Both the position numbers and the translations under genes were made by a program. DNA of 64,000 nt, from the NCBI RefSeq assembly GCF_007018905.1, contig NZ_CP041402.1, forward strand, positions 3,212,001 to 3,276,000. The letters run 5' to 3'. This document shows positions 1-10,508 of the stretch, piece by piece. Position 1 is the first letter of the stretch; each line of letters opens with the position of its first letter. The stretch comes from Tardiphaga sp. vice304 (lineage in GTDB: Bacteria > Pseudomonadota > Alphaproteobacteria > Rhizobiales > Xanthobacteraceae). The notes under the pieces are model-generated. The model saw nothing but the letters and a program-made list of their open reading frames with translations, was not told the origin of the DNA and did no database searches.

Positions 1-2
1 GC

Positions 3-848
3 GCGCGCTGGATCTGCCTGGGCACCAAGGGCGGTCCGCGCGTCGGTCTCGGCCGGTCCAATCCGGCCAACGTCCTGATCGTCGATAACGTGCCTTACGT
101 CGTCGATTGCGGTCCCGGCGTCAGCAAGCGTCTGGTCGAAGCCAAGGTGGCGCTGCCCGACGTGCGCTACGTGTTCGTGACCCATCTGCATTCCGACCAT
201 GTGCTGGAATACGGCAACATGGTCTATGGCGGCTGGTCGGCCGGCCTCAATCACAAGGTCGAGGCGTTCGCGCCGGCCGGCATGGAAGCGCTGACCAAGG
301 CCTATTGGGAAAGCATCAAGTTCGACGTCGATACCCGCATCATCGACGAGAGCAAGCCGGATCCGCGCAAGCTGCTGGTCGCCAAGGACATCGTCGAGAA
401 CGGCCTGGTCATGAGCAACGACAAGGTCAAGGTGACCGCCTTCCGCACGCCGCATCCGCCGATCAACGACAACTTCGCCTATCGCTTCGAGACGCCGGAT
501 GGCGTGATCGTCTACGCCTGCGACACCGCTTACAATCCGGGACTGGCGAAGTTCGCCGAGGGTGCGGATCTGCTGGTGCACGAGGCGCTCTACGTGCCGG
601 GCGTCGATGCGATGGTTGCCCGCGTCAAGAATGCCGCGACGCTGAAGGAGCATCTGCTGGCGTCGCACACCACGACGGAAGATGTCGGTCGGATCGCCAA
701 AGAGGCCGGCGTCAAGAAGCTGCTGATGACCCACTTCGTGCCGGGCGACGATCCGTCGATCACCGACGAAATGTGGGCGGAAGGCGCACGCAAGCACTAT
801 TCAGGGCCGATCGTGGTCGGCCGCGATCTGATGGAAATCGAACTGTAA
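3..848 (+). CDS. MBL-fold metallo-hydrolase (5' end outside window)
   Basis: This is a metallo-beta-lactamase-fold hydrolase, a family of two-metal enzymes that hydrolyse lactones, thioesters, phosphodiesters or sulfate esters; the substrate cannot be told from sequence. The frame is open from the first bases of the window, so the 5' end lies outside; a GTG at 90 is internal because the conserved stretch LGTKGGPRVG precedes it. Metal-binding motifs are present: THLHSDH about 60 residues into the visible part, ACDTAYN, LLVHEALY and a late MTHFVPGDD. The order resembles RNase Z / arylsulfatase-type members with a long central loop. No signal peptide can be judged because the start is missing. 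It converges on accC, separated by a short hairpin. Confidence 0.85.
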   Translation, partial: ARWICLGTKGGPRVGLGRSNPANVLIVDNVPYVVDCGPGVSKRLVEAKVALPDVRYVFVTHLHSDHVLEYGNMVYGGWSAGLNHKVEAFAPAGMEALTKAYWESIKFDVDTRIIDESKPDPRKLLVAKDIVENGLVMSNDKVKVTAFRTPHPPINDNFAYRFETPDGVIVYACDTAYNPGLAKFAEGADLLVHEALYVPGVDAMVARVKNAATLKEHLLASHTTTEDVGRIAKEAGVKKLLMTHFVPGDDPSITDEMWAEGARKHYSGPIVVGRDLMEIEL

Positions 849-867
849 AACGAACCGCCACGAAGTG

Positions 868-889
868 GACGCGGGGCAACCCCCGCGTC
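868..889. terminator. Hairpin between convergent MBL hydrolase and accC genes
   Basis: GACGCGGG at 868-875 pairs perfectly with CCCGCGTC at 882-889 around a six-base loop, in the 50-bp gap between two convergent genes. There is no clear T tract on either strand, so it is a weak or shared terminator at best. Confidence 0.4.
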
Positions 890-898
890 CGGAACGCA

Positions 899-2248
<1,350 letters not shown>

Positions 2249-2254
2249 GTCAGT

Positions 2255-2395
2255 CTTGCTCCGTCGTCATCCCCGCCGAAACGCGATTGTTTCGGCTGGA
2301 GGTGCGCGCTGTTGCGCGCCTCGCAGGATGGCCGCATGCGCATGGCTCTCATCCTTCGAGGCTCGCTCAATTGGGCGAGCACCTCAGGATGACGG
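2255..2395. repeat. Palindromic (REP-like) repeat cluster between accB and accC
   Basis: The accB-accC spacer contains several dyads: CCGAAAC (2276-2282) with GTTTCGG (2289-2295), a GCGCGC-based hairpin just after, and a longer imperfect palindrome at 2349-2392 whose arms begin TCATCCT and end AGGATGA. This looks like the extragenic palindromic repeats common in Bradyrhizobiaceae. Since accB and accC should be co-transcribed, the hairpins would lie within the mRNA and could affect its stability or the ratio of the two subunits; that role is inference. Confidence 0.6.
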
Positions 2396-2403
2396 CTGCG
2401 TTG

Positions 2404-2892
2404 TTACTCGATGATGACCAGCGGCTCGCCGAATTCGACGGGCGCGCCGTCTTCGACCAGGATCTGCGTGACCGTGCCGGCGCGCGGCGCCGGGATCTGG
2501 TTCATCGTCTTCATGGCCTCGATGATGACCAGGGTCTGCCCGACGGCGACCTTGGTACCGACCTCGATGAACGGCCGGGCGCCGGGCTCCGAGGCCCAAT
2601 ACACCGTACCAACCATTGGCGAGGGGACCGCACCGGGATGTTTGGCGGTTTCCACCGGAGCGGCGGCGACGGCCACCGGAGCCGGGGCATATTGCGGCGC
2701 CGGCTGGTACTGCGCCGGCATCGCCGCGTTGACGCTGATACTGCGGGCTACGCGGACGCGCAGGCCGGCGCGTTCAACCTCTATCTCGGTCAAATTGGTT
2801 TCGTCGAGCAGCAGCGCCAGTTCCCGGATCATCGCGCTGTCATTGCTGGCGGTCGAAGTCGCAGTGGAAGTTTCGTCAGGCTTGCGGGCCAT
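2404..2892 (-). CDS. accB: Acetyl-CoA carboxylase biotin carboxyl carrier protein
   Basis: BCCP carries the biotin that shuttles carboxylate between AccC and the carboxyltransferase. The protein is 162 aa, usual for the family. Residues 20-55 form the N-terminal segment ([19 protein letters not shown]), followed by a Pro/Ala-rich linker at about 65-85, then the biotinyl domain. The biotinylation site is the lysine of EAMKTMNQ, near residue 128, within 35 residues of the C-terminus as expected. The start ATG at 2892 lies 35 bp after the aroQ stop, so aroQ, accB and accC probably form one leftward operon. Confidence 0.97.
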   Translation of the reverse strand: MARKPDETSTATSTASNDSAMIRELALLLDETNLTEIEVERAGLRVRVARSISVNAAMPAQYQPAPQYAPAPVAVAAAPVETAKHPGAVPSPMVGTVYWASEPGARPFIEVGTKVAVGQTLVIIEAMKTMNQIPAPRAGTVTQILVEDGAPVEFGEPLVIIE

Positions 2893-2927
2893 GGGTGCAA
2901 TCCAAATTCAAGAAGGTGAGAGGAGCG

Positions 2928-3383
2928 TCAGGCAATCGCCGTGGCGCCGATTTTCGCGGCCAGGCCGCTGATGGCGAGGCGATAGCCTTCGATGCCGAAG
3001 CCGCACAGGCTGGCAAAGGCGGCGCGAGCGGTGAACGAGTGGTGGCGGAAATTTTCACGGGCGTGGACGTTGCTGACGTGGACTTCGACGGTCGGAATTT
3101 GCACGCCGACCAGAGCGTCGTGCAGCGCGATCGAGGTGTGCGAATAGCCGCCGGCATTGATGACGATGCCGACCGCGCCATTTTTGCGGGCCTCGTGGAT
3201 GAAGTCGATCAGTTCGCCCTCGTGGTTCGACTGCCGGCAATCCGCCGACAGGCCGTAGCGCGCGGCTGCCTCGACGCAGAGTCTCTCGACATCCGCCAGC
3301 GTGGCGTGGCCATAGGTTTCCGGCTCGCGGATTCCCAGCAGATTGAGGTTGGGGCCGTTGAGCACGTAAACAATTTTTGCCAT
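2928..3383 (-). CDS. aroQ: Type II 3-dehydroquinate dehydratase
   Basis: AroQ converts 3-dehydroquinate to 3-dehydroshikimate in the shikimate pathway and forms dodecamers in the cytoplasm. At 151 aa it is a typical type II enzyme. It starts [17 protein letters not shown], carries the flexible active-site loop with Arg and Tyr (GIREPETYG), and the motifs [16 protein letters not shown] and [12 protein letters not shown], which hold the catalytic His and substrate-binding residues. A longer reading from 3407 exists, but the ATG at 3383 fits the family N-terminus exactly. The aroQ-accB-accC order is common in Bradyrhizobium relatives. Confidence 0.95.
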   Translation of the reverse strand: MAKIVYVLNGPNLNLLGIREPETYGHATLADVERLCVEAAARYGLSADCRQSNHEGELIDFIHEARKNGAVGIVINAGGYSHTSIALHDALVGVQIPTVEVHVSNVHARENFRHHSFTARAAFASLCGFGIEGYRLAISGLAAKIGATAIA

Positions 3384-3636
3384 CAGGGTGTCCCGGCAGG
3401 CGCACAAGCGCGAACGTCCCGGTTTATAAGTAGAGTTGGGGGCGAGGGGAAGCCTGAACGAGCCCAGTTCCCCCAGCCAAATACCTCATTGCGTTCAGAA
3501 AAACCAATCGCAGACCGGATGTCGGCAGGCGTTAGGGGCCTTCAAGGCTTAACCGTGGCCGTCCGTCCGTCGCTTCCGGCCCGAACGACCTGACGTTATC
3601 GACGATCATACGGCCGTTTTTCGGGCCGCTAAGATC

Positions 3637-3954
3637 TCACTTGCCGCCCGGCAATACGTCGCTGGCGCGCACGTCGCCATTGTCGCGCTGCACCTTGTCG
3701 TCGGACGCGACGGGCTTGATGCCGGCGCCGGCTTCCGGGGGAGCAGAGGTGTCGGTGGCCTCGTCGCGGTTGACCGGGGTTGCTCGCTCGACGGGGGCGG
3801 CGGGATCCGCCGATGGAATCGTCTCAGCCGCCGCTGCCGCTGGGGCACTGCTGGGTAGCGTCGTGCCCGAACCGCTTGCCGGGGTTTGCGCCTGCATCGG
3901 AGCACTGGCGGCCATTATAACGGCGGCGACAGCGATAAGGAGCCTGTGATTCAT
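3637..3954 (-). CDS. Small secreted Ala/Pro-rich protein, function unknown
   Basis: A 105-aa protein with an N-terminal signal peptide (MNHRLLIAVAAVIMAASAPM followed by an AQA-type cleavage region near residue 23) and a low-complexity mature part rich in Ala, Pro, Thr and Ser. No known domain is recognised. An AGGA motif about seven bases before the ATG at 3954 supports the start. An opposite-strand frame over the same bases is open too, but has neither signal peptide nor ribosome site. It lies between aroQ and a DUF6894-type gene, all leftward. Its role is unknown; a periplasmic or surface protein is the only inference. Confidence 0.55.
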   Translation of the reverse strand: MNHRLLIAVAAVIMAASAPMQAQTPASGSGTTLPSSAPAAAAAETIPSADPAAPVERATPVNRDEATDTSAPPEAGAGIKPVASDDKVQRDNGDVRASDVLPGGK

Positions 3955-4101
3955 GGGCAGTCCTGTGATGAGAAGCGGTCGAGCGGCGCCGCTGCAGAAG
4001 GGCAGGCCGGTCCACCGATCAAGTCGGCGTTAGGAATAAATTAATATTCGCGCGGCGGTGATTTGGCGTCCCCTGTTCGTTCCAGAAGAACAAACCCGGT
4101 C

Positions 4102-4320
4102 TCAGGCTTTGCCTTCGCAGCTGATCGGTGTCTGGTAGACCTCGGTGCCGGAATCGTCGATCACCACAACGTTCCGCGCGCTCTCGCTGACAACGTCCGT
4201 CGCGATCTGCTTGGCGATGTCGTTGGCGACGGTCATGGCCTGATCGGCGTCGTGCAGCTCCTGGCCAATGGGATCTTCGAGCCGGTAATCGTCGACGATT
4301 TCGAAATGATACTTGGGCAT
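4102..4320 (-). CDS. DUF6894-type small protein
   Basis: A 72-aa cytoplasmic-looking protein beginning MPKYHFEIVDDYRLEDPIGQ and ending in a beta-rich segment (NVVVIDDSGTEVYQTP). The pattern of an aromatic/acidic N-terminus, a D-x-x-G turn and a central helix (ADQAMTVANDIAKQIATD) matches DUF6894 proteins, which are numerous in Bradyrhizobium and have no assigned function. The ATG at 4320 is chosen because the conserved N-terminus begins there; the frame is open further upstream but without family similarity. It sits between two secreted-protein genes on the same strand. Confidence 0.7.
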   Translation of the reverse strand: MPKYHFEIVDDYRLEDPIGQELHDADQAMTVANDIAKQIATDVVSESARNVVVIDDSGTEVYQTPISCEGKA

Positions 4321-4660
4321 GCGCGTCCTCCGCAGGGGTAATGCGGGCCACGCGCGGAATGTTCCGGGTGGATCTGCGGACAGTTCGGCGGAACGATTCC
4401 CGGCAATTGCGACTTGCACCGACGAAATTTTAGAGTGCGGGCGATGACGGCGTTGCTGGAAAAGATTGTTCTCAGGTTTACCGAAGCTCCGCTGGTAGCA
4501 GGCACACGCCGCGTTGCCGACGCGCCGGCAACGGCAACCGACCGGTCGGTCACGGTCAGGAACTCGGATACGAAAACCAGCTGATCGCTGCATCGTGCAG
4601 CCCCACGAAAAAACCGGCCGCAGAGCAGCCGGTTTCTGTTGAAGACTACGCGTTGCCGGT
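4321..4660. other. 340-bp spacer between the DUF6894 gene and the DsbA-like gene
   Basis: No convincing gene is visible. The part next to the DsbA-like gene holds that gene's terminator hairpin (4608-4635); the rest presumably contains the promoter of the small DUF6894 gene, but no clear promoter motif can be named. Confidence 0.5.
4608..4635 (-). terminator. Rho-independent terminator of the DsbA-like gene
   Basis: On the minus strand AAACCGGC pairs with GCCGGTTT around a nine-base loop and runs straight into a T tract (complement of the A run at 4608-4613). It lies 26 bp after the DsbA-like stop codon. Confidence 0.75.
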
Positions 4661-5428
4661 TCAGCACATCGCCTTGCCGCAGCGCGCATTGCTGATTTTT
4701 TCCTTCAGCGCGTCGATGCCGACCGCTCCGATCACGACCTGCTTGCCGATCACATAGCTCGGCGTGCCGTTCATGCCCATCGATTCGGCGAGCTTGAAGT
4801 TCTCCTCGATCGTGGCGCGAACTTCCGGGCTTGAGAAATCCTTCTCCAGCCGGGCCATGTCGAGTCCGGCTTCCTTGGCCGCCGCCATCGAGCGGGCCTT
4901 GTCGGCCTGGCCGCGACCGCCGAGCAGCTTCTGGTGGAAGTCGAGGTACTTCTTGCCGGTCGGGTCCTGCATGCGGACGGCGACGGCGACCTGCGCGGCC
5001 TCGACCGAGCCCGGTCCGAGCACCGGGAACTCCTTCAGCACGACCTTGAGCTTCGGATCGTCCTTCATGATCTCGACCATGTCGGTCATGGCCTTCTTGC
5101 AGTAACCGCAATTGTAATCGAAGAACTCGACGAAGGTGACGTCGCCGTCCTTGTTGCCGACGGTGACGCCGCGCGGCGAATTGAAGATCAGATTGGCGTT
5201 GGCGGTCACGGCCGCGGCGTGCTTCTCGGCCTCGGCAGCAGCCTGCCGCTTGGTCAGCTCGGCGGAGACTTCCTCGAGGACTTCGGGATGCGTCAGCAGA
5301 TAGTCCTTCATGATCTTCTGGATTTCGCCGCGCTGGGCGTCGTTGAAGCTCTGCGCCGAGGCCACGGCCGGCGCGCCGCACAAAGCGAGCGCCAGGGCGG
5401 CGGGGGCAAGAAAGCGGAACGAAAACAT
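4661..5428 (-). CDS. DsbA-family periplasmic thiol-disulfide oxidoreductase
   Basis: A 255-aa secreted thioredoxin-fold protein of the DsbA / BdbD / ScsC type, expected to oxidise or isomerise disulfides in the periplasm. It has a signal peptide (MFSFRFLAPAALALALCGAP, then ASA cleavage), a helical N-terminal region (residues 30-80) as in the DsbA-like group that oligomerises through this part, the active site Cys107-Gly-Tyr-Cys110 in FFDYNCGYCKK, and the cis-proline loop NGTPSYVIG. Two further Cys lie at the C-terminus (ARCGKAMC). The start at 5428 is preferred over an upstream one at 5449 because AAAGGA lies just before it and the signal peptide begins there. Confidence 0.9.
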   Translation of the reverse strand: MFSFRFLAPAALALALCGAPAVASAQSFNDAQRGEIQKIMKDYLLTHPEVLEEVSAELTKRQAAAEAEKHAAAVTANANLIFNSPRGVTVGNKDGDVTFVEFFDYNCGYCKKAMTDMVEIMKDDPKLKVVLKEFPVLGPGSVEAAQVAVAVRMQDPTGKKYLDFHQKLLGGRGQADKARSMAAAKEAGLDMARLEKDFSSPEVRATIEENFKLAESMGMNGTPSYVIGKQVVIGAVGIDALKEKISNARCGKAMC

Positions 5429-6003
5429 GGAAAAATTCCTTTGGGGCAAAGCGAGCCAGGATGCTGGCGGATATCCAGAGAGCTATTTAGCATTTTGCAG
5501 ACGAAATACGCTCGATTTGTGAACAGGCGACGGATGCCATCGCCGCAAATCCCCGTGATCCGCCGGTCTCTGGGCAGTCCGCCCGTGCGCGGGCCGTCCG
5601 CGGCCAAGCGGCAGCGTCTTAACCTGCACCCGCATCACCTGCCAACGGGCGATTCGCCCGTCATGGCCGGTCGCCGGTCGCGCGTTGCGGTGAGGGCTGC
5701 TTTTGGAAATCGAGAACATTCCAGACTGGCGGACTGCCTTCAAGGTCTTCAACGGCAATTTGCTGCCGCTACCCCAGGCTGAGTGGAGAAAATATCGAGG
5801 CACGTTCCCATGTTGCATGCACCTGGTTTTCGCCGTCGAAGCGATCGTCGCTGTCGCGGCCCGATGGTTTCGCCGCCGGTTTCGCGGCAATGCGACGGTG
5901 AGCGCAAGATCAACAAGGTGACACGTTGAATTCATGAGGTCGTCACGTCGCGAGACTAGCTACTGCGTCGAGAGATGCAGTGAGATTTGGTTCGAGGACA
6001 TTC
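5429..6003. other. 575-bp spacer with no recognisable gene
   Basis: This region separates the leftward aroQ-accBC/dsbA block from the rightward ABC-transporter operon. Short open frames exist on both strands, but none has a good start, codon pattern or similarity that I recognise. It must contain divergent promoters for both neighbours. It marks one junction of the accessory operon with the conserved backbone. Confidence 0.5.
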
Positions 6004-6831
6004 ATGATCGCAAAATCAGATCTGCCAGTTGTTGGCGCCGCGCTGTCGATGGCAACGCTTGCCATTCATCGCGACTGGATTCTCGAGAAGCAGCGCGATC
6101 TGGAGATCCAGGACTTTTTCAGAAGCGAAACACTGGATGGCGATTGGCGTGCGGTGGCCGATGGTGTTCGTCGCCTGCTTGACGGCTATACTGGCCGGCT
6201 CGGCATGCACGGTCCGTTCTGGGGTTTCAAGATCGACAGCCAGGACCCTCTGATTCGCGCCGTCGTCACCAAAAGGCTGCTGCAGGGGCTCGATGCCTGC
6301 GAGGCGATCGGGGCGACGCAGATGGTGATCCATTCGCCGTTCACGACCTGGGACTACAATAATCTGGATATCAATCCCGGTGCGCGCGAGGCTCTAGCCG
6401 AACGCGTGCATCAGACTCTCAGGGACGTGGTGCAACGCGCCGAAGGCATCGGTTGCGAGCTGGTGATCGAGAACATCGAGGACATCGACCCGATGGCGCG
6501 CGTGCTGCTGGCCCGGAGTTTCGACAGCGCCGCCGTTCGTGTCTCGATCGACACCGGGCACGCGTACTACGCGCACTTGTCCACCGGCGCGCCGCCGGTC
6601 GATTATTATGTCGATGCCGCCGGTGCAGATCTTGCCCACGTGCACATCCAGGATGCCGACGGCTATTCGGATCGTCACTGGTTGCCGGGCGACGGCACCT
6701 TGAACTGGAACGCTGTGTTCAAGGCGCTCGGCCGCCTGTCGCACCGGCCGCGACTGCTGATCGAGGTCAAGGACCAGGCCAATATTCGGCGCGGCGCCGC
6801 GCATCTGGAGGCGCTCGGTCTCGCTTTGTAG
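6004..6831 (+). CDS. Sugar phosphate isomerase/epimerase-like TIM-barrel protein
   Basis: A 275-aa xylose-isomerase-like TIM barrel (AP endonuclease family 2 superfamily). Members isomerise or epimerise sugars and related polyols with a divalent metal. Metal-ligand segments visible include MVIHSPF, LVIENIEDIDP, RVSIDTGHAYYAH, HVHIQDADG and LLIEVKD, spaced as in the superfamily. It lacks a signal peptide and should be cytoplasmic. The ATG at 6004 is preceded by GAGGA at a good distance. It is first in a rightward run with an ABC importer and a phosphodiesterase, suggesting that it processes an imported sugar-containing substrate; the substrate is unknown. Confidence 0.8.
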   Translation: MIAKSDLPVVGAALSMATLAIHRDWILEKQRDLEIQDFFRSETLDGDWRAVADGVRRLLDGYTGRLGMHGPFWGFKIDSQDPLIRAVVTKRLLQGLDACEAIGATQMVIHSPFTTWDYNNLDINPGAREALAERVHQTLRDVVQRAEGIGCELVIENIEDIDPMARVLLARSFDSAAVRVSIDTGHAYYAHLSTGAPPVDYYVDAAGADLAHVHIQDADGYSDRHWLPGDGTLNWNAVFKALGRLSHRPRLLIEVKDQANIRRGAAHLEALGLAL

Positions 6832-6893
6832 GCTGATCCTGTCGTCGTCCCTGTCTGTTCGTCTGTTTTTGTCCGATGCCAAAGGAACGCATC

Positions 6894-8531
6894 ATGATTC
6901 GTCCCAACCGCCGTTCGATTCTCAGCCTTGGCGCCGCCGCCGCCGGTGCATTCATCCTGCCGCGTATCTCGATTGCGCAGGCCGATAACCGTCCGTCGAT
7001 CACCATCGCCGTACAGAAGGTTGCCAATTCCAACACGCTCGACGTGCTGCGCGAGCAGTCCAATGTCGGCGAGCGGGTGTTCTTCTCCTCGCTGTGGGAA
7101 GCGCTGATCGGCAAGGACTGGCGCGGCGATCTCGGCATCACGCCCGGACTCGCCACAGAATGGCGCCGCATCGACGACCAGATCGTCGAGTTGAAACTTC
7201 GCCAGGGCGTCAAGTTCCACAACGGCGACGAGATGACCGCCGACGATGTGGTGTTCAGCTTCAGCCGCGAGCGCATGTTCGCCAACACCGAAGCCAAGAA
7301 CCGCAGCACCATCCGCGCCAGCGAACAGATCCCGACGCCGCGGCCCGGCAAGGAATTGCCCGGCGATCTGCCGGCAGTAGCGCGCCGAATCTGGCCCGAC
7401 TTGATACGCGTCGAGGCGATCGACAAGTACACTGTGCGTTTCATTAATGCGACGCCCGACGTCACGCTGGAAGGCCGGCTGTCGCGGTCCGGATCCAACA
7501 TCATGAGCCGTCGCGGCTGGGACGATGCGGCGAGCTATCTCGATTGGGCGCGCAAGCCGATCACCACCGGACCCTACATGGTGGCGGAGTACAGACCCGA
7601 CGTATCGCTGACGCTGGTGGCGCATGACGAATACTGGGGCGGTCGCCCGCCGATCAAGCAGATCCGCTTTGTCGAGGTCCCAGAAGTGTCGAGCCGGGTG
7701 AACGGACTGGTGTCCGGCCAGTACCAGTTCGCCTGCGATATTCCACCGGACCAGATTGCCGGCATCGAAAAGAACGCCGGCTTCGAGGTGCAGGGCGGCA
7801 CCATCGCCAACCACCGCCTCACGGTGTTCGACAAGAACCATGCGCAACTGGCCAATCCGCTGGTGCGCCGCGCTTTCACCCATGCGATCGACCGGCAGGC
7901 GATCGTCGATAGCCTGTGGGCCGGCCGCACCCGGGTGCCGAACGGGTTGCAGTGGGAATTCTACGGCGACATGTTCCATGCCGACTGGACAGTCCCGGAA
8001 TACAACCCGAAGCTGGCGCAGGATCTGCTGAAGCAGGCCAACTACAAAGGCGACCCGATCCCGTACCGGCTGCTCAACAACTACTACACTAACCAGGTGC
8101 CGACCTCGCAGGTGCTGGTGGAAATGTGGAAGGCCGTCGGCCTCAACGTCCAGATCGAGACCAAGGAAAACTGGACCCAGATCATGGAGCGTACGCCGAC
8201 GCGCGCGGTGCGCGACTGGTCGAATTCGGGGCCGTTCAACGATCCGGTGTCGTCGATCCTGGCTCAGCACGGTCCAAATGGACAGCAGCAGCAGATCGGC
8301 GAGTACGCTAACGTCGAAGCCAATGCGCTGTGCGAATTACTGGAGACCTCGACCGATCGCCCGAAGCGCCGCCTTGCGTTCCGCCGCATGCTCGAAATTC
8401 TCGAGCGCGAAGATCCCGCCTATACGGTGCTGCACCAGAACGCCACCTTCACCGCGAAGCCGAAATCCATCAAATGGAAGGCCTCTCCGGCCTTTGCGAT
8501 GGATTTCCGTCCCGGCAATTTCGGGAGCTGA
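6894..8531 (+). CDS. ABC transporter substrate-binding protein, peptide/opine type (family 5)
   Basis: A 545-aa periplasmic solute-binding protein of the DppA/OppA family. The N-terminus carries a twin-arginine signal (NRRSILSLGAAAAGAF, cleavage after SIAQA). Family motifs include ITPGLATEWRRIDD, VELKLRQGVKFHNGDEMTADDVVFS (the classic family 5 signature region), KPITTGPYMVAEY and VRRAFTHAIDRQAIVDSLW. The ATG at 6894 is chosen because AAAGGA precedes it; an ATG 18 bp upstream is possible. It is followed by two ATPases and two permeases. The ligand cannot be read from sequence; family 5 proteins bind peptides, opines, sugars and heme. Confidence 0.92.
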   Translation: MIRPNRRSILSLGAAAAGAFILPRISIAQADNRPSITIAVQKVANSNTLDVLREQSNVGERVFFSSLWEALIGKDWRGDLGITPGLATEWRRIDDQIVELKLRQGVKFHNGDEMTADDVVFSFSRERMFANTEAKNRSTIRASEQIPTPRPGKELPGDLPAVARRIWPDLIRVEAIDKYTVRFINATPDVTLEGRLSRSGSNIMSRRGWDDAASYLDWARKPITTGPYMVAEYRPDVSLTLVAHDEYWGGRPPIKQIRFVEVPEVSSRVNGLVSGQYQFACDIPPDQIAGIEKNAGFEVQGGTIANHRLTVFDKNHAQLANPLVRRAFTHAIDRQAIVDSLWAGRTRVPNGLQWEFYGDMFHADWTVPEYNPKLAQDLLKQANYKGDPIPYRLLNNYYTNQVPTSQVLVEMWKAVGLNVQIETKENWTQIMERTPTRAVRDWSNSGPFNDPVSSILAQHGPNGQQQQIGEYANVEANALCELLETSTDRPKRRLAFRRMLEILEREDPAYTVLHQNATFTAKPKSIKWKASPAFAMDFRPGNFGS

Positions 8532-8534
8532 GCG

Positions 8535-9518
8535 ATGCAGCCGCTGATCGCGATCGATGCGCTGACCGTCGCCTTCAGGGGCGTGAAGGTGCTGGACGGC
8601 GTCAGCCTTGAAGTGCGTCGCGGCGAGGCCATTGGTCTCGTCGGCGAGTCCGGCTCCGGCAAGTCGGTGACCTGGCTGGCGGCGCTCGGCCTGCTGCCGA
8701 ACACCGCCACCGTAAGTGGCAGCGTTAAACTGGAAGGCGCCGAACTTGTCGGCGCATCGCCCGCCGCCCTGGCCAAGGTCCGCGGCGGCAAGGTCGCCAT
8801 GATCTTTCAGGATCCGGCGAGTGCCCTCAATCCGGTGCTCAGCATCCGCCGGCAGATCAGCGAAACCCTTGCGCTGCATGGCGGCTTGTCGGGAACGGCG
8901 ATCCACGCCGAAGCCAAACGGCTGCTCGATCTGGTCGGTATTCCCGATGCGGAACGCAGGTTGTCGGCCTATCCGCATGAATTCTCCGGCGGCCAGAGCC
9001 AGCGCATCATGATCGCCATGGCGCTGGCGGGGAATCCCGATCTGCTGATCGCCGACGAGCCGACGACGGCGCTGGACGCGACGATCCAGGCGCAGATCCT
9101 CGAATTGATCTGGCGCGTGCGCCGCGAGACCGGCATGGCCATCGTGCTGATCAGCCATGATCTCGGCGTGGTGGCGGAAAACTGCGACCGCGTCGCCGTG
9201 ATGTATGCCGGGCGCATCGTCGAGGAAGCGCCGGCGGCGGAGCTATTCGACGATCCCCTTCATCCTTATGCCGCGGGCCTCGTCGGATCGCTGCCGACCA
9301 TGGACGGCCCGCGGCGCCGGCTGACGGCTATCGCCGGCACCGTGCCTGATCCCAAGGCCATGCCGCCGGGCTGTGCGTTCGCGCCGCGCTGCGGTTTGGC
9401 CGGCGCCGCGTGCCGGACCACGCCGCCGCTTCGTGTGATCGGCGACAACCGGCGGATCGCCTGTGTCACTGACCGGTACGCGGCCGCGACCATTCGTTTC
9501 GGCCAGGCTGCCGAATGA
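8535..9518 (+). CDS. ABC transporter ATPase, OppD/DppD type
   Basis: A 327-aa importer ATPase. Walker A is GESGSGKS near residue 36, the Q loop is in [12 protein letters not shown], the signature is SGGQSQR and Walker B is [12 protein letters not shown], followed by the switch His in ISHD. The C-terminal oligopeptide-transporter extension with clustered cysteines ([22 protein letters not shown] region) is present, as in OppD/DppD. It starts three bases after the binding-protein gene and its TGA overlaps the ATG of the next ATPase, so translation is probably coupled. Because the second ATPase is frameshifted, this is the only intact ATPase of the transporter. Confidence 0.93.
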   Translation: MQPLIAIDALTVAFRGVKVLDGVSLEVRRGEAIGLVGESGSGKSVTWLAALGLLPNTATVSGSVKLEGAELVGASPAALAKVRGGKVAMIFQDPASALNPVLSIRRQISETLALHGGLSGTAIHAEAKRLLDLVGIPDAERRLSAYPHEFSGGQSQRIMIAMALAGNPDLLIADEPTTALDATIQAQILELIWRVRRETGMAIVLISHDLGVVAENCDRVAVMYAGRIVEEAPAAELFDDPLHPYAAGLVGSLPTMDGPRRRLTAIAGTVPDPKAMPPGCAFAPRCGLAGAACRTTPPLRVIGDNRRIACVTDRYAAATIRFGQAAE

Positions 9519-10508
9519 CGCCGTTGGTGAGTGTCGACGGACTGGTGCGCAGCTATCGCATGAAGGCCGGCATGTTCGGTCATGCGCGTGAGGTTCGTGC
9601 GGTCGACGGGGTGAGCTTTGCCATCGGTCGCGGCAAAACACTTGGCCTGGTCGGAGAATCCGGCTCGGGCAAAATCGACCACCGGGCGGCTGGTGCTCGG
9701 TCTGGAGAACCCCGATGCGGGAGCGGTCGGTTTTGACGGCGCGCCGCTGGCGGCCGTGGACAGCGCGGCGTGGCGAACGTCTCGGGCGCGCATGCAGATG
9801 ATCTTCCAGAATCCGCTCGGTGCCCTCGACCGGTTGCTGCCGATTGCCACCCAATTGCGTGAGCCGCTCGATGTCCACCGCATCGGCGACGCGGCATCGC
9901 GCACCGCGCGGGTTGCGGATCTGATGCGCAGGGTCGGATTGTCCCGCGACATCGGACAGCGTTATCCGCACGAATTGTCGGGCGGGCAAAGGCAGCGTGC
10001 CGTGCTGGCGCGCGCATTGACGACCAAACCGGATTTTCTGGTCTGCGACGAGCCGGTCAGTGCGCTGGACGTCTCGATCCAGGCTCAGGTGGTCAATCTA
10101 CTGGCCGATCTGCAAGCCGAGTTGAATCTGACCATGCTGTTCATCAGCCATGATTTGCGGGTGGTGCGCCAGATCAGCGAACGGGTCGCGGTGATGTATC
10201 TCGGGCGCGTGGTCGAACTCGGCGACGCCGACGATCTGTTCGCCTCGCCGCAGCACCCGTACACGCGTGCGCTGGTGTCGGCCTCGCCGACGCCGGGACG
10301 GCGCAAGACCGAGCGTATCGTGCTGTCGGGCGAGCCGCCGAATCCTGCGGCGAAACCTGCCGGTTGCAGTTTCCACCCGCGCTGCCCGGTCGTATTCGCG
10401 CGCTGTCGCGTCGAAGCGCCGGACCTCGCCGAGGTCGCGCCTGGCCGCAGCGTGGCCTGCCATCTGGTCGTGCCGGGGGCGCCTGCTGGCGCCGGAGTGA
10501 TCCACTGA
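9515..10508 (+). pseudogene. ABC transporter ATPase, OppF/DppF type, frameshifted in Walker A
   Basis: The second ATPase of the importer is split over two frames. The first starts at ATG 9515 and reads [10 protein letters not shown]; the second continues [13 protein letters not shown] to the stop at 10508. The break falls at the four-A run 9671-9674: with three A residues the sequence would read [11 protein letters not shown], a perfect Walker A. The rest is intact: Q loop MIFQNPLGALDRL, signature LSGGQRQR, Walker B FLVCDEPVSALD and the C-terminal Cys-rich oligopeptide-transporter domain. The nearly pristine downstream part suggests a recent mutation or a base-calling error in a homopolymer. 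If real, the transporter probably lacks its second ATPase unless an OppF from elsewhere substitutes. Confidence 0.85.

Noticed and set aside
4233..5381. A 382-residue minus-strand frame over the DsbA-like gene
   Set aside because: It is a different frame over the same DNA as a well-supported secreted DsbA-like protein and is Arg/Gly-rich without motifs.
6675..8270. A 531-residue minus-strand frame opposite the binding-protein gene
   Set aside because: Shadow of a clear family 5 binding protein; no start signal or similarity.
9668..9680. Programmed frameshifting in the second ATPase gene
   Set aside because: A run of four A with no stimulatory structure or internal ribosome site is not a known slippery signal, and the shift would sit in an invariant motif; mutation or sequencing error is simpler.
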